A stretch of 64,000 bases of DNA from Prosthecobacter sp. (GCA_030833205.1 JAURHS010000004.1:1-64000); one strand, 5' to 3'; positions 42,273-54,100 are shown, counted from the stretch's first letter. A program made the numbers and translations. Notes: generated by a model not told the origin, from the letters alone.

Positions 42273-44702
42273 TTACTTGCCATTGGCTTCCTGGCGAAGC
42301 TGCTCGAGGCGGGACAGGGGCTTGGGGGCGGCTGGTTTTGGAGCTTCCTTTTTTGTGTTGCTGGCCACCACGGCTGCCGGCTTGGCTGCAGGTGCCTTGC
42401 GCGGTGCGTCGATGCGCAGGATGGAACCGATGGCAATGCGGTGAGTGGTGGTTCCGCCAGCCACGGGCACATCCACGCTGACAAAGAGATTGCCTTGTTT
42501 GCCTACCGGTGACTTGGCAGTGGTCACCACCTTGAAGGTCACCTCCTTGGTTTCCTTGTTGATGGTGTTGGGCTGGATTTCAATGGTGTCCGGCACCCCG
42601 AGAACACGGGCCTGGGCATTGCCCTCAAAAGGCTTGAGGTGCTCAATCTTGGCCACCATGACCGTTTCCTTGCCCTGTTCGACTGCAGTGAGCGGGATGG
42701 CAGGAGCGGTGAGGTAGGCGCTATCGGTCTTGATTTCGCAGAAGGGGGAGGCGTTGTAGACTCGGCCCTTGCCCGCATCCGCCTCGCCCATCACCACAAA
42801 GTTGAAGGCTCCAGCAGCCACTGCGGAATTGGCGTCGAGTTGGAAGGTGCATTCAGTCGCGCTCTCGCCGATGGTCTGTTCACCAAGGGAGCTGATGCCC
42901 GGTGGTTTCCAGCTCATGAAGACACGAATGGCACCTTTGAACTCAGGCTTGCGCTTGGCCTGAACCTTCAGGAGCATGACACCGTTGGCCACCAATGGTA
43001 CGGCGGGTTTGACGATCTCCAGGCTGTATGGCGCCTCCTCAACCACCGCTACGGGGAGTTTGTCTTCGAACTCGGTGTAGTAAACGACATTGCCATTGCG
43101 GACGATGTCAAACTCCTGCCGCATGCGCCCCACGATTTTTTGTGCCGGGTCTACGGGCTTGAGCGTCACAGGAACCACGGCACCTCCCAAGGGCGCGTCG
43201 GCGGCGGCCTCAAAAAGCAGAGGCATTGAAGGCTGGTCCTTTGGGGCGAGGGTGGTGAGAAGTTTGACGCCTTGGGGCAGGTTGGGGGCGTCGAAGTTGA
43301 AGTCGCCACTGACATTGCTGCGGCTGAAGTTTTGCAGCAGGACCATGCGGCCACCGCGGGGAATGGCCATGAATTGGCGATACTGGGTATCGTTGACGGT
43401 GTACTGGGGCGAGGCAAAGGTCAGCATTGGCTGGCTGGCCACCAACTCCAGGCGATAGACAAAATTGGGGCCGCCGCGCTCCAGATGGTCAGTGACGCGG
43501 ATGGTGTAGAGGCCATCTGCCGGAGGGTTGATGGTTTGCTTGCTGTCAAGGCGGCGGCGACCGCCTCCGTCATCGTTGCCACCGAGGCTGCCTCCCTTTT
43601 CATTGTAGACATTCACCACGGTGTCCAAGGGTGAGCCCAGGCTCTGAGCGTAGGCTTGCAACACAACCTGCTGACCCTTTTTCAGCGGAACGGTGAAGTA
43701 GTCAATGTCGCCAGGTTTCTCGATGATGCCGTTGATGGCAATGGGCTCGCCTTTCTCGAGCTTGGTGGCCTTGGCCTGTTCGTCGTTGGGTTCGACTTCC
43801 AAGGCATTGTCGAAGTCCACCAAGCGGAATGGGTTGCCTGAGGGGGCGCTCTCCTGCGTCTTGGAAAGAATCATGTAGTTGGGGTCGGCCTCATTGGGCA
43901 GCTGGGACTCTTCCTCGAAACTGCCGTCCTTTTCGATGAAGCGCACCTTGGTCTTGCTGCCAACGCGTCCCCCCGCGGGGTAGACGACATCGGGGCGGCG
44001 AAAGCCGCCAACATGGAGGCGGTAAAAACTGTTGCCGCTGCCGCGGTAGGAGGATTCTCGGATCATGACATAGTGCTCGCCGTCATACTGTGCGACATAG
44101 GAGCAGTAGCCATCCTGGCGATGCAGGATGGTGTCATCGGAGAAGGCCTTCTCGAAGCGGTCCTTGTCAATGATGGCGATGTAAGGGTCGAAGACCGTGT
44201 AGCCAAGTCTCAGACCGTCGGCCTCCAAACTGATGCGCTGTCCTTTCTTGAGGTTGATTTTGTAGTAATCAACATCCTCGTTGAGCACCAGGCCTTCGAT
44301 GGTTTGATTCAGTGAGATGGGTTGCGCCGCCTCCATCTCGCTGTTGGGTTCCTTCTCTTCCACATTGGGGAAGGGACCAACAAAGATTTGGCGCACATGA
44401 GAGATTCCGCTCTTGGTGCGAATGCGCAGCAGGTGGTTGCCCAGCGGAACCTCCGGGGCGACACTCACGGTGAGTTCGACGCGGTTGTTCTCCACCTTCT
44501 GAACGCTTTTCTGCGTGATCCCAGGCGAGAAAAACATCAGGCTCTCAAAGTCACTGAGGCGGTTGCCCGTTACCGTGAGCTTCCACTCCGCGCCGCGCGG
44601 ACCGCCATTGGGGATGGTCGTGGAAAACTCCGGATAGGCCGCGTGGCTGAGGGAAGCGGCAGCAAGGAGGCTCAGGGAGAGGCTGCGGGGGAAGGGAATC
44701 AT
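42273..44702 (-). CDS. Secreted pre-peptidase C-terminal (PPC) domain repeat protein
   Basis: Signal peptide; PPC repeats VDYYKINLKKGQRISLEADGLRLGYTVFDPYIAIID and IDYFTVPLKKGQQVVLQAYAQSLGSPLDTVVNVYNEKG; Lys/Ala/Pro-rich C-terminus. Confidence 0.85.
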   Translation of the reverse strand: MIPFPRSLSLSLLAAASLSHAAYPEFSTTIPNGGPRGAEWKLTVTGNRLSDFESLMFFSPGITQKSVQKVENNRVELTVSVAPEVPLGNHLLRIRTKSGISHVRQIFVGPFPNVEEKEPNSEMEAAQPISLNQTIEGLVLNEDVDYYKINLKKGQRISLEADGLRLGYTVFDPYIAIIDKDRFEKAFSDDTILHRQDGYCSYVAQYDGEHYVMIRESSYRGSGNSFYRLHVGGFRRPDVVYPAGGRVGSKTKVRFIEKDGSFEEESQLPNEADPNYMILSKTQESAPSGNPFRLVDFDNALEVEPNDEQAKATKLEKGEPIAINGIIEKPGDIDYFTVPLKKGQQVVLQAYAQSLGSPLDTVVNVYNEKGGSLGGNDDGGGRRRLDSKQTINPPADGLYTIRVTDHLERGGPNFVYRLELVASQPMLTFASPQYTVNDTQYRQFMAIPRGGRMVLLQNFSRSNVSGDFNFDAPNLPQGVKLLTTLAPKDQPSMPLLFEAAADAPLGGAVVPVTLKPVDPAQKIVGRMRQEFDIVRNGNVVYYTEFEDKLPVAVVEEAPYSLEIVKPAVPLVANGVMLLKVQAKRKPEFKGAIRVFMSWKPPGISSLGEQTIGESATECTFQLDANSAVAAGAFNFVVMGEADAGKGRVYNASPFCEIKTDSAYLTAPAIPLTAVEQGKETVMVAKIEHLKPFEGNAQARVLGVPDTIEIQPNTINKETKEVTFKVVTTAKSPVGKQGNLFVSVDVPVAGGTTTHRIAIGSILRIDAPRKAPAAKPAAVVASNTKKEAPKPAAPKPLSRLEQLRQEANGK

Positions 44703-44842
44703 CTTGTTTGGGGATACGAATCAATTGGTCGGAAGTTTTCTGATTTGAACCAGCTTTTGCGCTTTGTTTGGGCGGCTCAGCGGCGGGCGATCTGGGGTCC
44801 GGCTCAGATTTCCTTGCTTTTTCTATTCTAAAGAATTCGTTT

Positions 44843-45547
44843 TCAACGAATCATGGAGTTTTTGCTGAGGAGCGAGGTTGACTCGTTGAGGTCGGCAAGA
44901 TTTTCCAGGCAACGCCAAGGCGCATGAAGCTCCAATTCGCTGCGGCTAAATTGCCCGGTGGCCACCGCGAGGCAGCGCGCGCCAATGGCTTTGGCGCAGG
45001 CAATGTCCTTTGGAGTGTCGCCGATGAGGATGACCTCGTCGGGGTGCAGCTCATGTCCGCATGCCTGAGACATGCGCCGCAGCGCAAAGGGGCCGAGATG
45101 ATTGCGGTCATCGGCGTCATCCCCGAAAGCGCCATCCGCAAAAAACGGGTGAATGCCGAATCGCTCCAGCTTGAGTTGGGCTGCGGCACGCACATTGCCG
45201 GTCAGCAGTCCGAGGTGCACCTGCGAATCCCGGCTGAGTTGCGCGAGAAGTTCGGGCACTCCATCGAGAAGGCGACCGGCAAAATCCTCAGCATGGAGGC
45301 GTCGCTTGAGGAAACCAAGGTAGAGCTGCAGAAACTCTGCCCTTGCTTCGGTGGTGAGGGCTTTTCCCACCGCGGAAAAGAGATCGCGCAGCACACCGCC
45401 ATCAGTGGCTCCGGCGAGCATGAGTGGCGGCAGATCCCGACGACTGCAGGCAAACATTGCCTCAGCAGCATCGAGAATGGAGGCACCGCCGGCACCGCCG
45501 GTGTCCAGCAGCGTGCCGTCAATATCGAATAAAAGGAATGTGGGCAT
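44843..45547 (-). CDS. HAD-family hydrolase (phosphoglycolate phosphatase-like)
   Basis: FLLFDIDGTLLDTGG; GLLTGNVRAAAQLKLERFGI; VILIGDTPKDIACAKAIGARCLAVATG. Confidence 0.92.
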   Translation of the reverse strand: MPTFLLFDIDGTLLDTGGAGGASILDAAEAMFACSRRDLPPLMLAGATDGGVLRDLFSAVGKALTTEARAEFLQLYLGFLKRRLHAEDFAGRLLDGVPELLAQLSRDSQVHLGLLTGNVRAAAQLKLERFGIHPFFADGAFGDDADDRNHLGPFALRRMSQACGHELHPDEVILIGDTPKDIACAKAIGARCLAVATGQFSRSELELHAPWRCLENLADLNESTSLLSKNSMIR

Positions 45548-45558
45548 GAGTGGAGGAC

Positions 45559-45596
45559 AAAAAACAACCCCTGCCTCAAAGGAGGACAGGGGTTGT
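45559..45596 (-). terminator. Rho-independent terminator of the SWIB gene
   Basis: Inverted repeat acaacccctg...caggggttgt (10-bp stem) flanked by aaaaaa at 45559-45564, i.e. a T6 tail on the minus strand. Confidence 0.85.
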
Positions 45597-45616
45597 CCAA
45601 AAGACAGCGATTGGTC

Positions 45617-45889
45617 TTACTTCACATGGTTGCTGACATACTTCGCCAGTTCAAACATGGTCGCTGAGGACTTGCCGTCAAACAACGCCTTGAGCTTGTC
45701 GTCAGCATTGATGTTGCGCTTGTTCTTGGCGTCCTGGAGACCATTCTTCTTGATGTAGTCCCAGATTTTCTTGGTGATGGCGCTGCGGGGTTGTGCAGTG
45801 CTGCCAACGACTGCAGCCAGAACGGCGTCAGGCTGCACGGGTTTCATGAGGGCGGGATTAGCTTTGCGTTGAGCGACTTTTTTGGCCAT
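45617..45889 (-). CDS. SWIB/MDM2-domain protein
   Basis: QPDAVLAAVVGSTAQPRSAITKKIWDYIKKNGLQDAKNKRNINADDKLKALFDGKSSATMFELAKYVSNHVK. Confidence 0.92.
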   Translation of the reverse strand: MAKKVAQRKANPALMKPVQPDAVLAAVVGSTAQPRSAITKKIWDYIKKNGLQDAKNKRNINADDKLKALFDGKSSATMFELAKYVSNHVK

Positions 45890-46106
45890 AGGCAGGCATG
45901 CTGACAGTTTCCTCCTCTGTGGTCAACAGCCTGTTGCGGAAAAAACAATGGAGTTCGGCGTATGGTGAGTCAGTCTCGCGGTTCGCTGCATTTCGCAGCA
46001 TTTCGCGTTGCTTTTAAGGAATCTTGAACTTCGGCCTCCACAAGCATTCCTGCAGTCGCCGCGAGTTGGACTTGCCTTCTCGTCATTCATCAGACAGGAA
46101 GTGCCC

Positions 46107-47258
46107 ATGCCTGACCTTGCCCCCATTCTGCCGCCAGCAACCCTGGGAGTTCTTGGCGGCGGGCAGTTGGGGCGCATGTTCGCCATCGAGGCCAGGCGTT
46201 GCGGCTATCGTGTGGCAATCTACACCGACGAGCCCAAGGGAAGCCCGGCAGGGCAGGTGGCAGATTTGGAGTTCAACGGCGCCTACGACAACGAGGCATT
46301 GCTTCATGCATTTCTGGACGAGGTTTCAGTCGTCACTGTGGAGTTCGAAAACATCCCCGAGAACTGCCTGAGGATTGCGGAGGCTCGCAGGCCGCTGCGC
46401 CCAGGATTGCGGGCGATTCACACCACACAGCACCGCCAGCGTGAGAAGGAGTTTTTGCGCGCCAACGGCATCGAGTGCGCGCCGTTTTGCATCGTCAGTG
46501 ACGAGCTTGGCCTTCGGCAGGCGGTGGCTGAGTTGGGGCTGCCATGTGTGGTCAAGACTGCGGCCTTCGGCTATGATGGCAAGGGTCAGTCCAAGGTGGA
46601 GCAGGGCAGTGATTTGGGGCAGGTGTGGAGCGGGTTTGAGGGGCGTTCTGCGGTGGTGGAGCAGTGGGTGCCTTTTGTGTGCGAGATCTCCGTGGTTGGC
46701 GCTCGTGCCGTGGACGGGAGCCTTGCTGTGCACGGCGTGATTGAAAACCAGCATCTGCATCACATTCTCGATCTCAGCCTCGTGCCCGCTCGGGTTGGTG
46801 CCGAAGTTGCCCAGCAGGCCCTGGCGCTATGGCGCGCGGTTGCCGAGGCTCTCGACTATGTGGGAACATTGGCGGTGGAGATGTTCGTGACGGCCGGGGG
46901 AAGGGTATTGGTCAATGAGGTGGCGCCGCGCCCACACAACAGCGGTCACTTCAGCATTGATGCCTGTCTGGCGAGCCAGTTCGGCCTGCAGTTGCGTGCC
47001 ATTTGCGGCTTGGCCTTGGCGGACGCTTCGCCCCACAGTGCCTCAGTGATGATCAATTTGCTGGGCGATGTGTGGCCCGATGGCAACGAGCCAGACTGGG
47101 CTGCGGTGCTCAATCAGCCCTGGGCCAGGCTGCATCTTTATGGCAAGGCGCACCCCAGGGCGAGACGCAAGATGGGGCACATCACCGTGTTGGGGGAGGA
47201 TTTGCCTCAGGCTCTGGAGCGGGCACAGGCCATCAAGCGCTCGCTTGGCATGCCCTGA
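46107..47258 (+). CDS. purK: N5-carboxyaminoimidazole ribonucleotide synthase (ATP-grasp)
   Basis: LGVLGGGQLGRMFAIEARRCGYRVAIYTD; FENIPENCLRIAE; NEVAPRPHNSGHFSIDAC; GKAHPRARRKMGHITVLG. Confidence 0.95.
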   Translation: MPDLAPILPPATLGVLGGGQLGRMFAIEARRCGYRVAIYTDEPKGSPAGQVADLEFNGAYDNEALLHAFLDEVSVVTVEFENIPENCLRIAEARRPLRPGLRAIHTTQHRQREKEFLRANGIECAPFCIVSDELGLRQAVAELGLPCVVKTAAFGYDGKGQSKVEQGSDLGQVWSGFEGRSAVVEQWVPFVCEISVVGARAVDGSLAVHGVIENQHLHHILDLSLVPARVGAEVAQQALALWRAVAEALDYVGTLAVEMFVTAGGRVLVNEVAPRPHNSGHFSIDACLASQFGLQLRAICGLALADASPHSASVMINLLGDVWPDGNEPDWAAVLNQPWARLHLYGKAHPRARRKMGHITVLGEDLPQALERAQAIKRSLGMP

Positions 47259-47403
47259 AGCCAAACAGGGTGGGCAAAACGACTCAACATCAACGAGCTG
47301 AAAGGGGGGCGGCAGGGGTTGGCTGGCCTTGGTTTTTAGCCTTGCCAGCGCCGCGACCTGAGCTAACCTCAGGCTCGTTTCCTCGCAACCCCTTTTACCC
47401 TTC

Positions 47404-48012
47404 ATGGACAAACGCAAAAAGAAGAGCGCCAAGAACGCCGGCAAATCTGCCGCCCCAAAGCCAAGTCAATCTGTCGCAGCCGCGGCAAAGCCCAGTGCCA
47501 AGGGTGAGGGGGTCTTCGACCTGGCTCAATTGCGTGAGCTGGTGTCCCTGATGTCCCAGAACGACCTGTCGCTGGTCAATCTCGAGCAAGCCGGCGTGAA
47601 GCTTGAATTGCGCCGAGGCGCGGATGCCCAAGCCCTCGGGGCCCTGCTCTCGCGTCTGCCGATGAGCATGCCTGCAGCCCCTGTGGCGCTTTCCGCCCCT
47701 GCGGCCGCGGTCGCCGCTCCTGCGGCGGCACCTGTCGCGGCCCCCGCTCCGGCTCCAGCTGCGGACGGCCCTGCGGGACCGTGCATCAACAGTCCGATGG
47801 TGGGCACCTTCTACCGTTCCTCGTCGCCTGGCGAGAAGGCTTTCATCAGCGTCGGCGACAGCGTGGACGAGAACACCACAGTTTGCATCATTGAGGCAAT
47901 GAAGGTGATGAATGAAATCAAGGCGGAGGCTCGTGGGGTGGTGACTCGCGTGCTCGCCGAGGATGGAAAGCCTGTGCAGTACGGGCAGCCCCTGTTTGAA
48001 CTCAAGGCCTGA
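47404..48012 (+). CDS. accB: Acetyl-CoA carboxylase biotin carboxyl carrier protein
   Basis: INSPMVGTFYRSSSPGEKAFISVGD...CIIEAMKVMNEIKAEARGVV; Ala/Pro linker. Confidence 0.95.
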   Translation: MDKRKKKSAKNAGKSAAPKPSQSVAAAAKPSAKGEGVFDLAQLRELVSLMSQNDLSLVNLEQAGVKLELRRGADAQALGALLSRLPMSMPAAPVALSAPAAAVAAPAAAPVAAPAPAPAADGPAGPCINSPMVGTFYRSSSPGEKAFISVGDSVDENTTVCIIEAMKVMNEIKAEARGVVTRVLAEDGKPVQYGQPLFELKA

Positions 48013-48120
48013 TGCGGGGCACGATTTGCCTGGTGAGCCGTTTGTTCCGATTTTTTGTGCAGCATCCCAGCCGCCCCGAGGGGGGCTGCGGAGCGCACCC
48101 CAACACAACCCCCTAGCTTC

Positions 48121-49482
48121 ATGTTCAAGAAAGTCCTGGTCGCCAATCGCGGTGAGATCGCCGTTCGCATCATCCGAGCCTGCAAGGAGTTGGATGTCAA
48201 AACCGTCGCGGTCTACTCCGAGGCCGATGTGGATTCCATGCATGTGCATCTCGCCGATGAGGCCATCTGCATCGGGCCTGGGCCCAGCACTGAGAGTTAC
48301 CTGAAGATCTCGCGCATCATCAGCGCTGCAGAGATTGCCAATGTTGACGCCATTCACCCGGGCTACGGCTTTCTCTCCGAGAAGGAGGAGTTCGCCGAGA
48401 TCTGCCAGCAATGCAAAATCAAGTTCATCGGGCCCAGCGCAAGGGTGATCTCGATGATGGGTGACAAAAACACCGCCAGGGCAACGGCCAGGGCTGCAGG
48501 GGTCCCCGTTACCCCTGGCTCCGATGGAATCATCGAAAATGAGGAACAGGCGTTGGAGTGGGCCAGGCGCATTGGCTACCCTGTCATCATCAAGGCCACC
48601 GCAGGCGGCGGTGGACGCGGCATGCGTCCCGTACTCAACGAGGCCACTCTGATCTCCAGCTTCCAGGCAGCCAGCCTTGAGGCTCTCAAGTGCTTCGGTG
48701 ATGGCTCGATGTACATGGAGAAGTTGGTGGAAAAGCCCCACCACATTGAGTTTCAGGTGGTGGCCGACTCCCACGGCAATGTGGTGCATCTCGGAGAGCG
48801 TGATTGCTCGATGCAACGGCGCAATCAGAAGATCATCGAGGAGTGCCCAAGCCCCAAGATTAGCGACGCTTTGCGCAAGAAGATGGGGGACGCCACGGTC
48901 AAGCTCTGCCGCGAAATCGGATATGAGAACTGCGGTACGATCGAATTTTTGGTCGATAACAACCGGCGCGATTTCTACTTCATGGAGATGAACACCCGGA
49001 TTCAGGTGGAGCATCCCATCACCGAAGAGGTTTACGGCTGCGACCTGATCAAGGAGCAGATCCGCATCGCTGCTGGGTTGCCACTGAGTGAGCATGTGCT
49101 CAAGGCAAGGGCCCGTGGTCACAGCATCGAGTGCCGCATCAACGCCGAGGACCCTGCGCGCAATTTCGCCCCCAGCCCTGGCAAGATCAATCTTTGGTAC
49201 ACCAGCGGCGGTCGTGGCGTTCGGGTGGATACCCATGTGTATTCTGGTTATGAGGTGCCCCCTTACTACGATTCGATGATCGCAAAGCTCATCGTCACGG
49301 GTGCAACGCGCGACATCGCCATTCGCCGCATGCGCCGAGCGCTTGGGGAGTTCACTGTTGAGGGCATCAAGACCACCATTCCCCTTCAGTCGAAGGTACT
49401 GACCACCAGCGACTTTCAGAACGCCCAGTATGACATCACCTGGGTGGAGAACTTCCTTCGCCAAGAGGGCATGAAGTCCTGA
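48121..49482 (+). CDS. accC: Acetyl-CoA carboxylase biotin carboxylase subunit
   Basis: [72 protein letters not shown]. Confidence 0.97.
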   Translation: MFKKVLVANRGEIAVRIIRACKELDVKTVAVYSEADVDSMHVHLADEAICIGPGPSTESYLKISRIISAAEIANVDAIHPGYGFLSEKEEFAEICQQCKIKFIGPSARVISMMGDKNTARATARAAGVPVTPGSDGIIENEEQALEWARRIGYPVIIKATAGGGGRGMRPVLNEATLISSFQAASLEALKCFGDGSMYMEKLVEKPHHIEFQVVADSHGNVVHLGERDCSMQRRNQKIIEECPSPKISDALRKKMGDATVKLCREIGYENCGTIEFLVDNNRRDFYFMEMNTRIQVEHPITEEVYGCDLIKEQIRIAAGLPLSEHVLKARARGHSIECRINAEDPARNFAPSPGKINLWYTSGGRGVRVDTHVYSGYEVPPYYDSMIAKLIVTGATRDIAIRRMRRALGEFTVEGIKTTIPLQSKVLTTSDFQNAQYDITWVENFLRQEGMKS

Positions 49483-49508
49483 CGGCCGTGGGCTTGGGGG
49501 CGGGGTGA

Positions 49509-50180
49509 CTAGCCACGAGCGGCCCGTGTCCTGACTGTTTGGCGGCTTGGACTGCGTTGACCGGCCACTTGGGGGCGTGCCGCTGGCATTTGCGCTGGCG
49601 GCGGGTGAATCTCTCCTTTTGGCAGCCCCCGTTTGGTGACATACACATCGTCTCCGATGCGCAGGCTGTTGAACAACTCAACGACATCGCGCATCCCCAT
49701 GCGGATGCAGCCGTAGCTCACGGGTTTGCCAAGATTGCGCTCTTCAGTGGTGCCGTGAATGTAGATGTAACGACGCTTGGCGTTGCGGTTGCCGCGCTCC
49801 TGGCCATCCAGCCAGAGAATCCGGGAGACAATGGGGTCGCGCCCGGGCGCATCGGGGCGCAGCACTTCGCCGTTCCAGCGGCGGCTTTTGAGCACGGCGC
49901 CCGATGGCAGGCCATGCCCGATTTTGGCGATGACTTCATGGCGTCCAAGCGGCGTGCGATAGCTGTTGAGGGCATCTCCGAGACCAAATTTGGAGGTGGA
50001 GATATTGTAGGTCTTCTCAAGCACACCATTGCGGTCATAGACGCCGAGACGCTGGTCGCCGACGCTGACCACCACTCTGCTTCGAGGAATCGGTCCGCTG
50101 CAGCAGCAGAGCAACGACAGGCTCAGGAAGCCGAGGAACCTGAGGTGCGCCAGAATTGACAAGGCGGGACGAGGCGTCAT
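49509..50180 (-). CDS. L,D-transpeptidase (YkuD domain), lipoprotein-like N-terminus
   Basis: YIYIHGTTEERNLGKPVSYGCIRMGMRDVVELFN; hydrophobic N-terminus LGFLSLSLLCCCSG. Confidence 0.9.
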   Translation of the reverse strand: MTPRPALSILAHLRFLGFLSLSLLCCCSGPIPRSRVVVSVGDQRLGVYDRNGVLEKTYNISTSKFGLGDALNSYRTPLGRHEVIAKIGHGLPSGAVLKSRRWNGEVLRPDAPGRDPIVSRILWLDGQERGNRNAKRRYIYIHGTTEERNLGKPVSYGCIRMGMRDVVELFNSLRIGDDVYVTKRGLPKGEIHPPPAQMPAARPQVAGQRSPSRQTVRTRAARG

Positions 50181-50289
50181 GGCAGGGCTGAGTGGCGTTG
50201 AGCATAGCCAACGCGTCCTGACGCGCAACCTCAGGCGCGTCAACAACTGCAGATTCCAATGCCAGCCCCAAACTGTGGAGGTTTTGGGC

Positions 50290-51648
50290 TCAACCGTAGG
50301 AGGACTCCACACGCTTGGCGACATCACGGTAGCCGTAGTCGGCGTTGTAGATTTCCTTGAGGGCTTCAAGGCTGCCTGCGTTGTCTCCCATCTTCTCACA
50401 AACCAAGGCCAGTTCGTAGAGGACCTCCTTCTTGGTGGTGTCCATGACGGTGAGCTCCTTGTTGGCGTCGGAGAGTGAGCTGCGAGCAAGGTCGTTCATG
50501 TTTTTGCGTTCAAAGCAGCGACCCAGCAACAACATCGCCTTGATGCGAATGTGGGGGTTGGCTTTGGCCTGTTGAAGCTCGGGGATGGCTTCGGTGAACA
50601 TGCCCGCGGTGAAGTAAGCCTGACCGAGTTCGAAGCGCAGCGTTTTGTCCGTGGGATTGCGTTCGACGCGCTGCCTGGCCTCCTGAATCATGGATTCTCC
50701 ACGGTTGCGTTTGGCCTGCGCGAGATTTTCGCGCTGTTGGCCGGCGTCAGGGCTGTCAGGGTTTGCCGCAAGCCAGCTTTCAAGCTGTTCGATGTATTGG
50801 TCCTGACTGCGGTCGCGCAGAGTCTCCACCCTTCGTTGCAGCGCAGCGTCCGCAGAGTTCAGGCTCAGGGCGTACTCGCTAAAAGACAGGGCGTTGGCCA
50901 AATCGCCGAGTTCCTCGTAGAGCTGGGCGATGGCTTTGACATGGTTGAGGTTGGACGGTTCCTGCTGGTACTTGGCAGCAAAGCGTTGCAGCAAATCCTC
51001 TGTTTGTTCGCGGGTGCGTCCCTGACGGTTGAGCATTTCCAGCTCGTTTTGCTCGTCGAGATTTTTGACCGCGCTCTTGAAGTCGCCGCCCCAGCCCTGA
51101 CGGAGAATGGAGGCCCTCGCCGAGGCGTCCTTCTCACCCTTGATGGCCACCATGTCGCGCGGGTCCACATCCGCGATGGCGCGGTAGACTTTGGCTGCAT
51201 TTTCTGGCTGCTCATAGGTCATGTAGTGGCTCGCCAACTGGTGCATCAGCTTGGTGTTGGTGGGCTGGGCCATGCGCATGGTTTCCAGCGCAAAGGCGGC
51301 CAGGTCATGATACTGCACCTTTTGCGCCAGATCGTAGAGTTGCTGGTTGCCGCTGGTGCTGAATGGGTCCTTGAGGAAGACTTTCTCCTCGAGATCTGCG
51401 ATGGCCTCCCAGGGGTCCTTCTTGGCAAACAACCCGCCGCCGCCCAGCGAAAACTTTTTGCCGTGACCAGCCATTTCACCCTCAGCGCGGCGCAGAGCCT
51501 TGCGGCCGTCGAGGAAGGTGGGGGCCTCCTTGACGATGGGCAGAATCAGGCTTGCGGCGTATTCCCAGTTCTTTTGCTCAATGGCGAGCAGACCTTTCTT
51601 CCAAAGGGTAAGGTGACGCGGTTCAAGTTGGGCTTCAGTGACGGTCAT
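50290..51648 (-). CDS. Tetratricopeptide repeat protein
   Basis: Repeated helical-pair patterns (NAAKVYRAIADVDPRD, LANALSFSEYALSLNSAD, LRFELGQAYFTAGMFTEAIPELQQAK). Confidence 0.8.
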   Translation of the reverse strand: MTVTEAQLEPRHLTLWKKGLLAIEQKNWEYAASLILPIVKEAPTFLDGRKALRRAEGEMAGHGKKFSLGGGGLFAKKDPWEAIADLEEKVFLKDPFSTSGNQQLYDLAQKVQYHDLAAFALETMRMAQPTNTKLMHQLASHYMTYEQPENAAKVYRAIADVDPRDMVAIKGEKDASARASILRQGWGGDFKSAVKNLDEQNELEMLNRQGRTREQTEDLLQRFAAKYQQEPSNLNHVKAIAQLYEELGDLANALSFSEYALSLNSADAALQRRVETLRDRSQDQYIEQLESWLAANPDSPDAGQQRENLAQAKRNRGESMIQEARQRVERNPTDKTLRFELGQAYFTAGMFTEAIPELQQAKANPHIRIKAMLLLGRCFERKNMNDLARSSLSDANKELTVMDTTKKEVLYELALVCEKMGDNAGSLEALKEIYNADYGYRDVAKRVESSYG

Positions 51649-51658
51649 GGCAGGTGTT

Positions 51659-51877
51659 TTATTTGGGGGGGAGAGTCGCTGGTGCAGTCGCGGGGTTGCT
51701 TGCGGGAGCGGAGCCCGGCGCGCTGAGCTGAGGCTTGCCTTGAGTCAGGGCGGCCCACTCTTGACGCAGGCCACGCCCGAAGGCTTCAAGGCTGAAACCG
51801 TATTCAAAGAGAATCATCCACACGAGCGTGGCCGCCACGAAGGCAAGCAACCAGAGGATTTTGGCGAACAGACGCAT
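51659..51877 (-). CDS. Small single-TM protein
   Basis: MRLFAKILWLLAFVAATLVWMILFEYGFSLEAFGRGL with Pro/Ala tail; directly downstream of the murA stop and upstream of the TPR gene on the minus strand. Confidence 0.6.
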   Translation of the reverse strand: MRLFAKILWLLAFVAATLVWMILFEYGFSLEAFGRGLRQEWAALTQGKPQLSAPGSAPASNPATAPATLPPK

Positions 51878-51942
51878 GGGGGATACTTTTTTAGGGTAAA
51901 AAGAGGGGGCGAGTCCAGTCCGATTGTTGGGCCTCTTGCGCC

Positions 51943-53220
<1,278 letters not shown>

Positions 53221-53296
53221 GGGCTCTGATGCGCGGTCTGGCAAGCTCGAAGATGCGGCCAATTGAGGTGGGGCCAACCGATGGCTGCGGGTTGCC

Positions 53297-54100
53297 TCAG
53301 GGCCTCGGTGCCTCGGCGGGCGGAGAAGGTGCTGGGGATGGGGCGGCTGATGCGCCCCCCTCTGAAGGAGGGACGCGCTTCCAGACCCCAGGGGGGAGAG
53401 CCCGATTGGTGGGCACCAGCCACAGCCCTGAGAGATTGAAGAGATTGTCCTTGAGGATGCTGCTGGCCACCAGGGTGAGGGTTTTGGCATCAGGCGAGAG
53501 CTTCAAGGTGCCGAGCAGTTGCTCTTGCGCGCCCTGCGAACTGACGCTGAGAGTGGCCTTGAGAAAGTACTTGGTCTCGCGCAGTTCCAAAATTCCGCCC
53601 TCCAAGGGGCCACAGCGCAGCTTGGCCACCACCTCGTAGCCGCCGGCGGGAAGACTTGGCAAAGTCCAAGTCGCGGAGGCTCCAGGGCGGCTCCAGGAGG
53701 TGATCTCGCCGCCCTGAAGCTTGGGCCCCTGAAGCGTCGCCGCCGCCAATGGCAACTCGATTCGATCCGGCAGTTGCATGGCTTTGAGAGCCTGCTCGCG
53801 GGTCTGTAGGCCCTGCAGTTGCTTGTCCAGGCGCAGCAGTTCCAACTCCAAGGCCTGTCGTTTTTCCCGCGCCTGAATTGCGGTGTCGTATTGGCGCGCT
53901 GCAGCCGCCTTTTGCTCAAGGCTCAACAGGTCCAAAGCCTGCTGCTTGATCACTGGCATGCTCTGGCTGATGACCTGACGGATGAATTCCAACTCGCTCA
54001 GCTCGACGCGCTGATCCTGAGCTTTCTGTGCTGCTGCCGAGTGGGCAAGCAGCGCGAGGGCGCAAAGGACCGGACGGTGGACCAGGGACATGGCAAGCAT
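53297..54100 (-). CDS. Secreted hypothetical protein with coiled-coil segment
   Basis: Signal peptide MSLVHRPVLCALALLAHSAAAQ; heptad-rich middle; no family recognised. Confidence 0.6.
   Translation of the reverse strand: MLAMSLVHRPVLCALALLAHSAAAQKAQDQRVELSELEFIRQVISQSMPVIKQQALDLLSLEQKAAAARQYDTAIQAREKRQALELELLRLDKQLQGLQTREQALKAMQLPDRIELPLAAATLQGPKLQGGEITSWSRPGASATWTLPSLPAGGYEVVAKLRCGPLEGGILELRETKYFLKATLSVSSQGAQEQLLGTLKLSPDAKTLTLVASSILKDNLFNLSGLWLVPTNRALPPGVWKRVPPSEGGASAAPSPAPSPPAEAPRP

Noticed and set aside
45988-46007. 10-bp tandem direct repeat gcatttcgca/gcatttcgcg upstream of purK
   Set aside because: Only two imperfect copies; too short to interpret as a repeat element or CRISPR.
47395-49464. 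689-aa minus-strand ORF antisense to accB-accC
   Set aside because: accB and accC are certain; the antisense frame is a GC-rich shadow.
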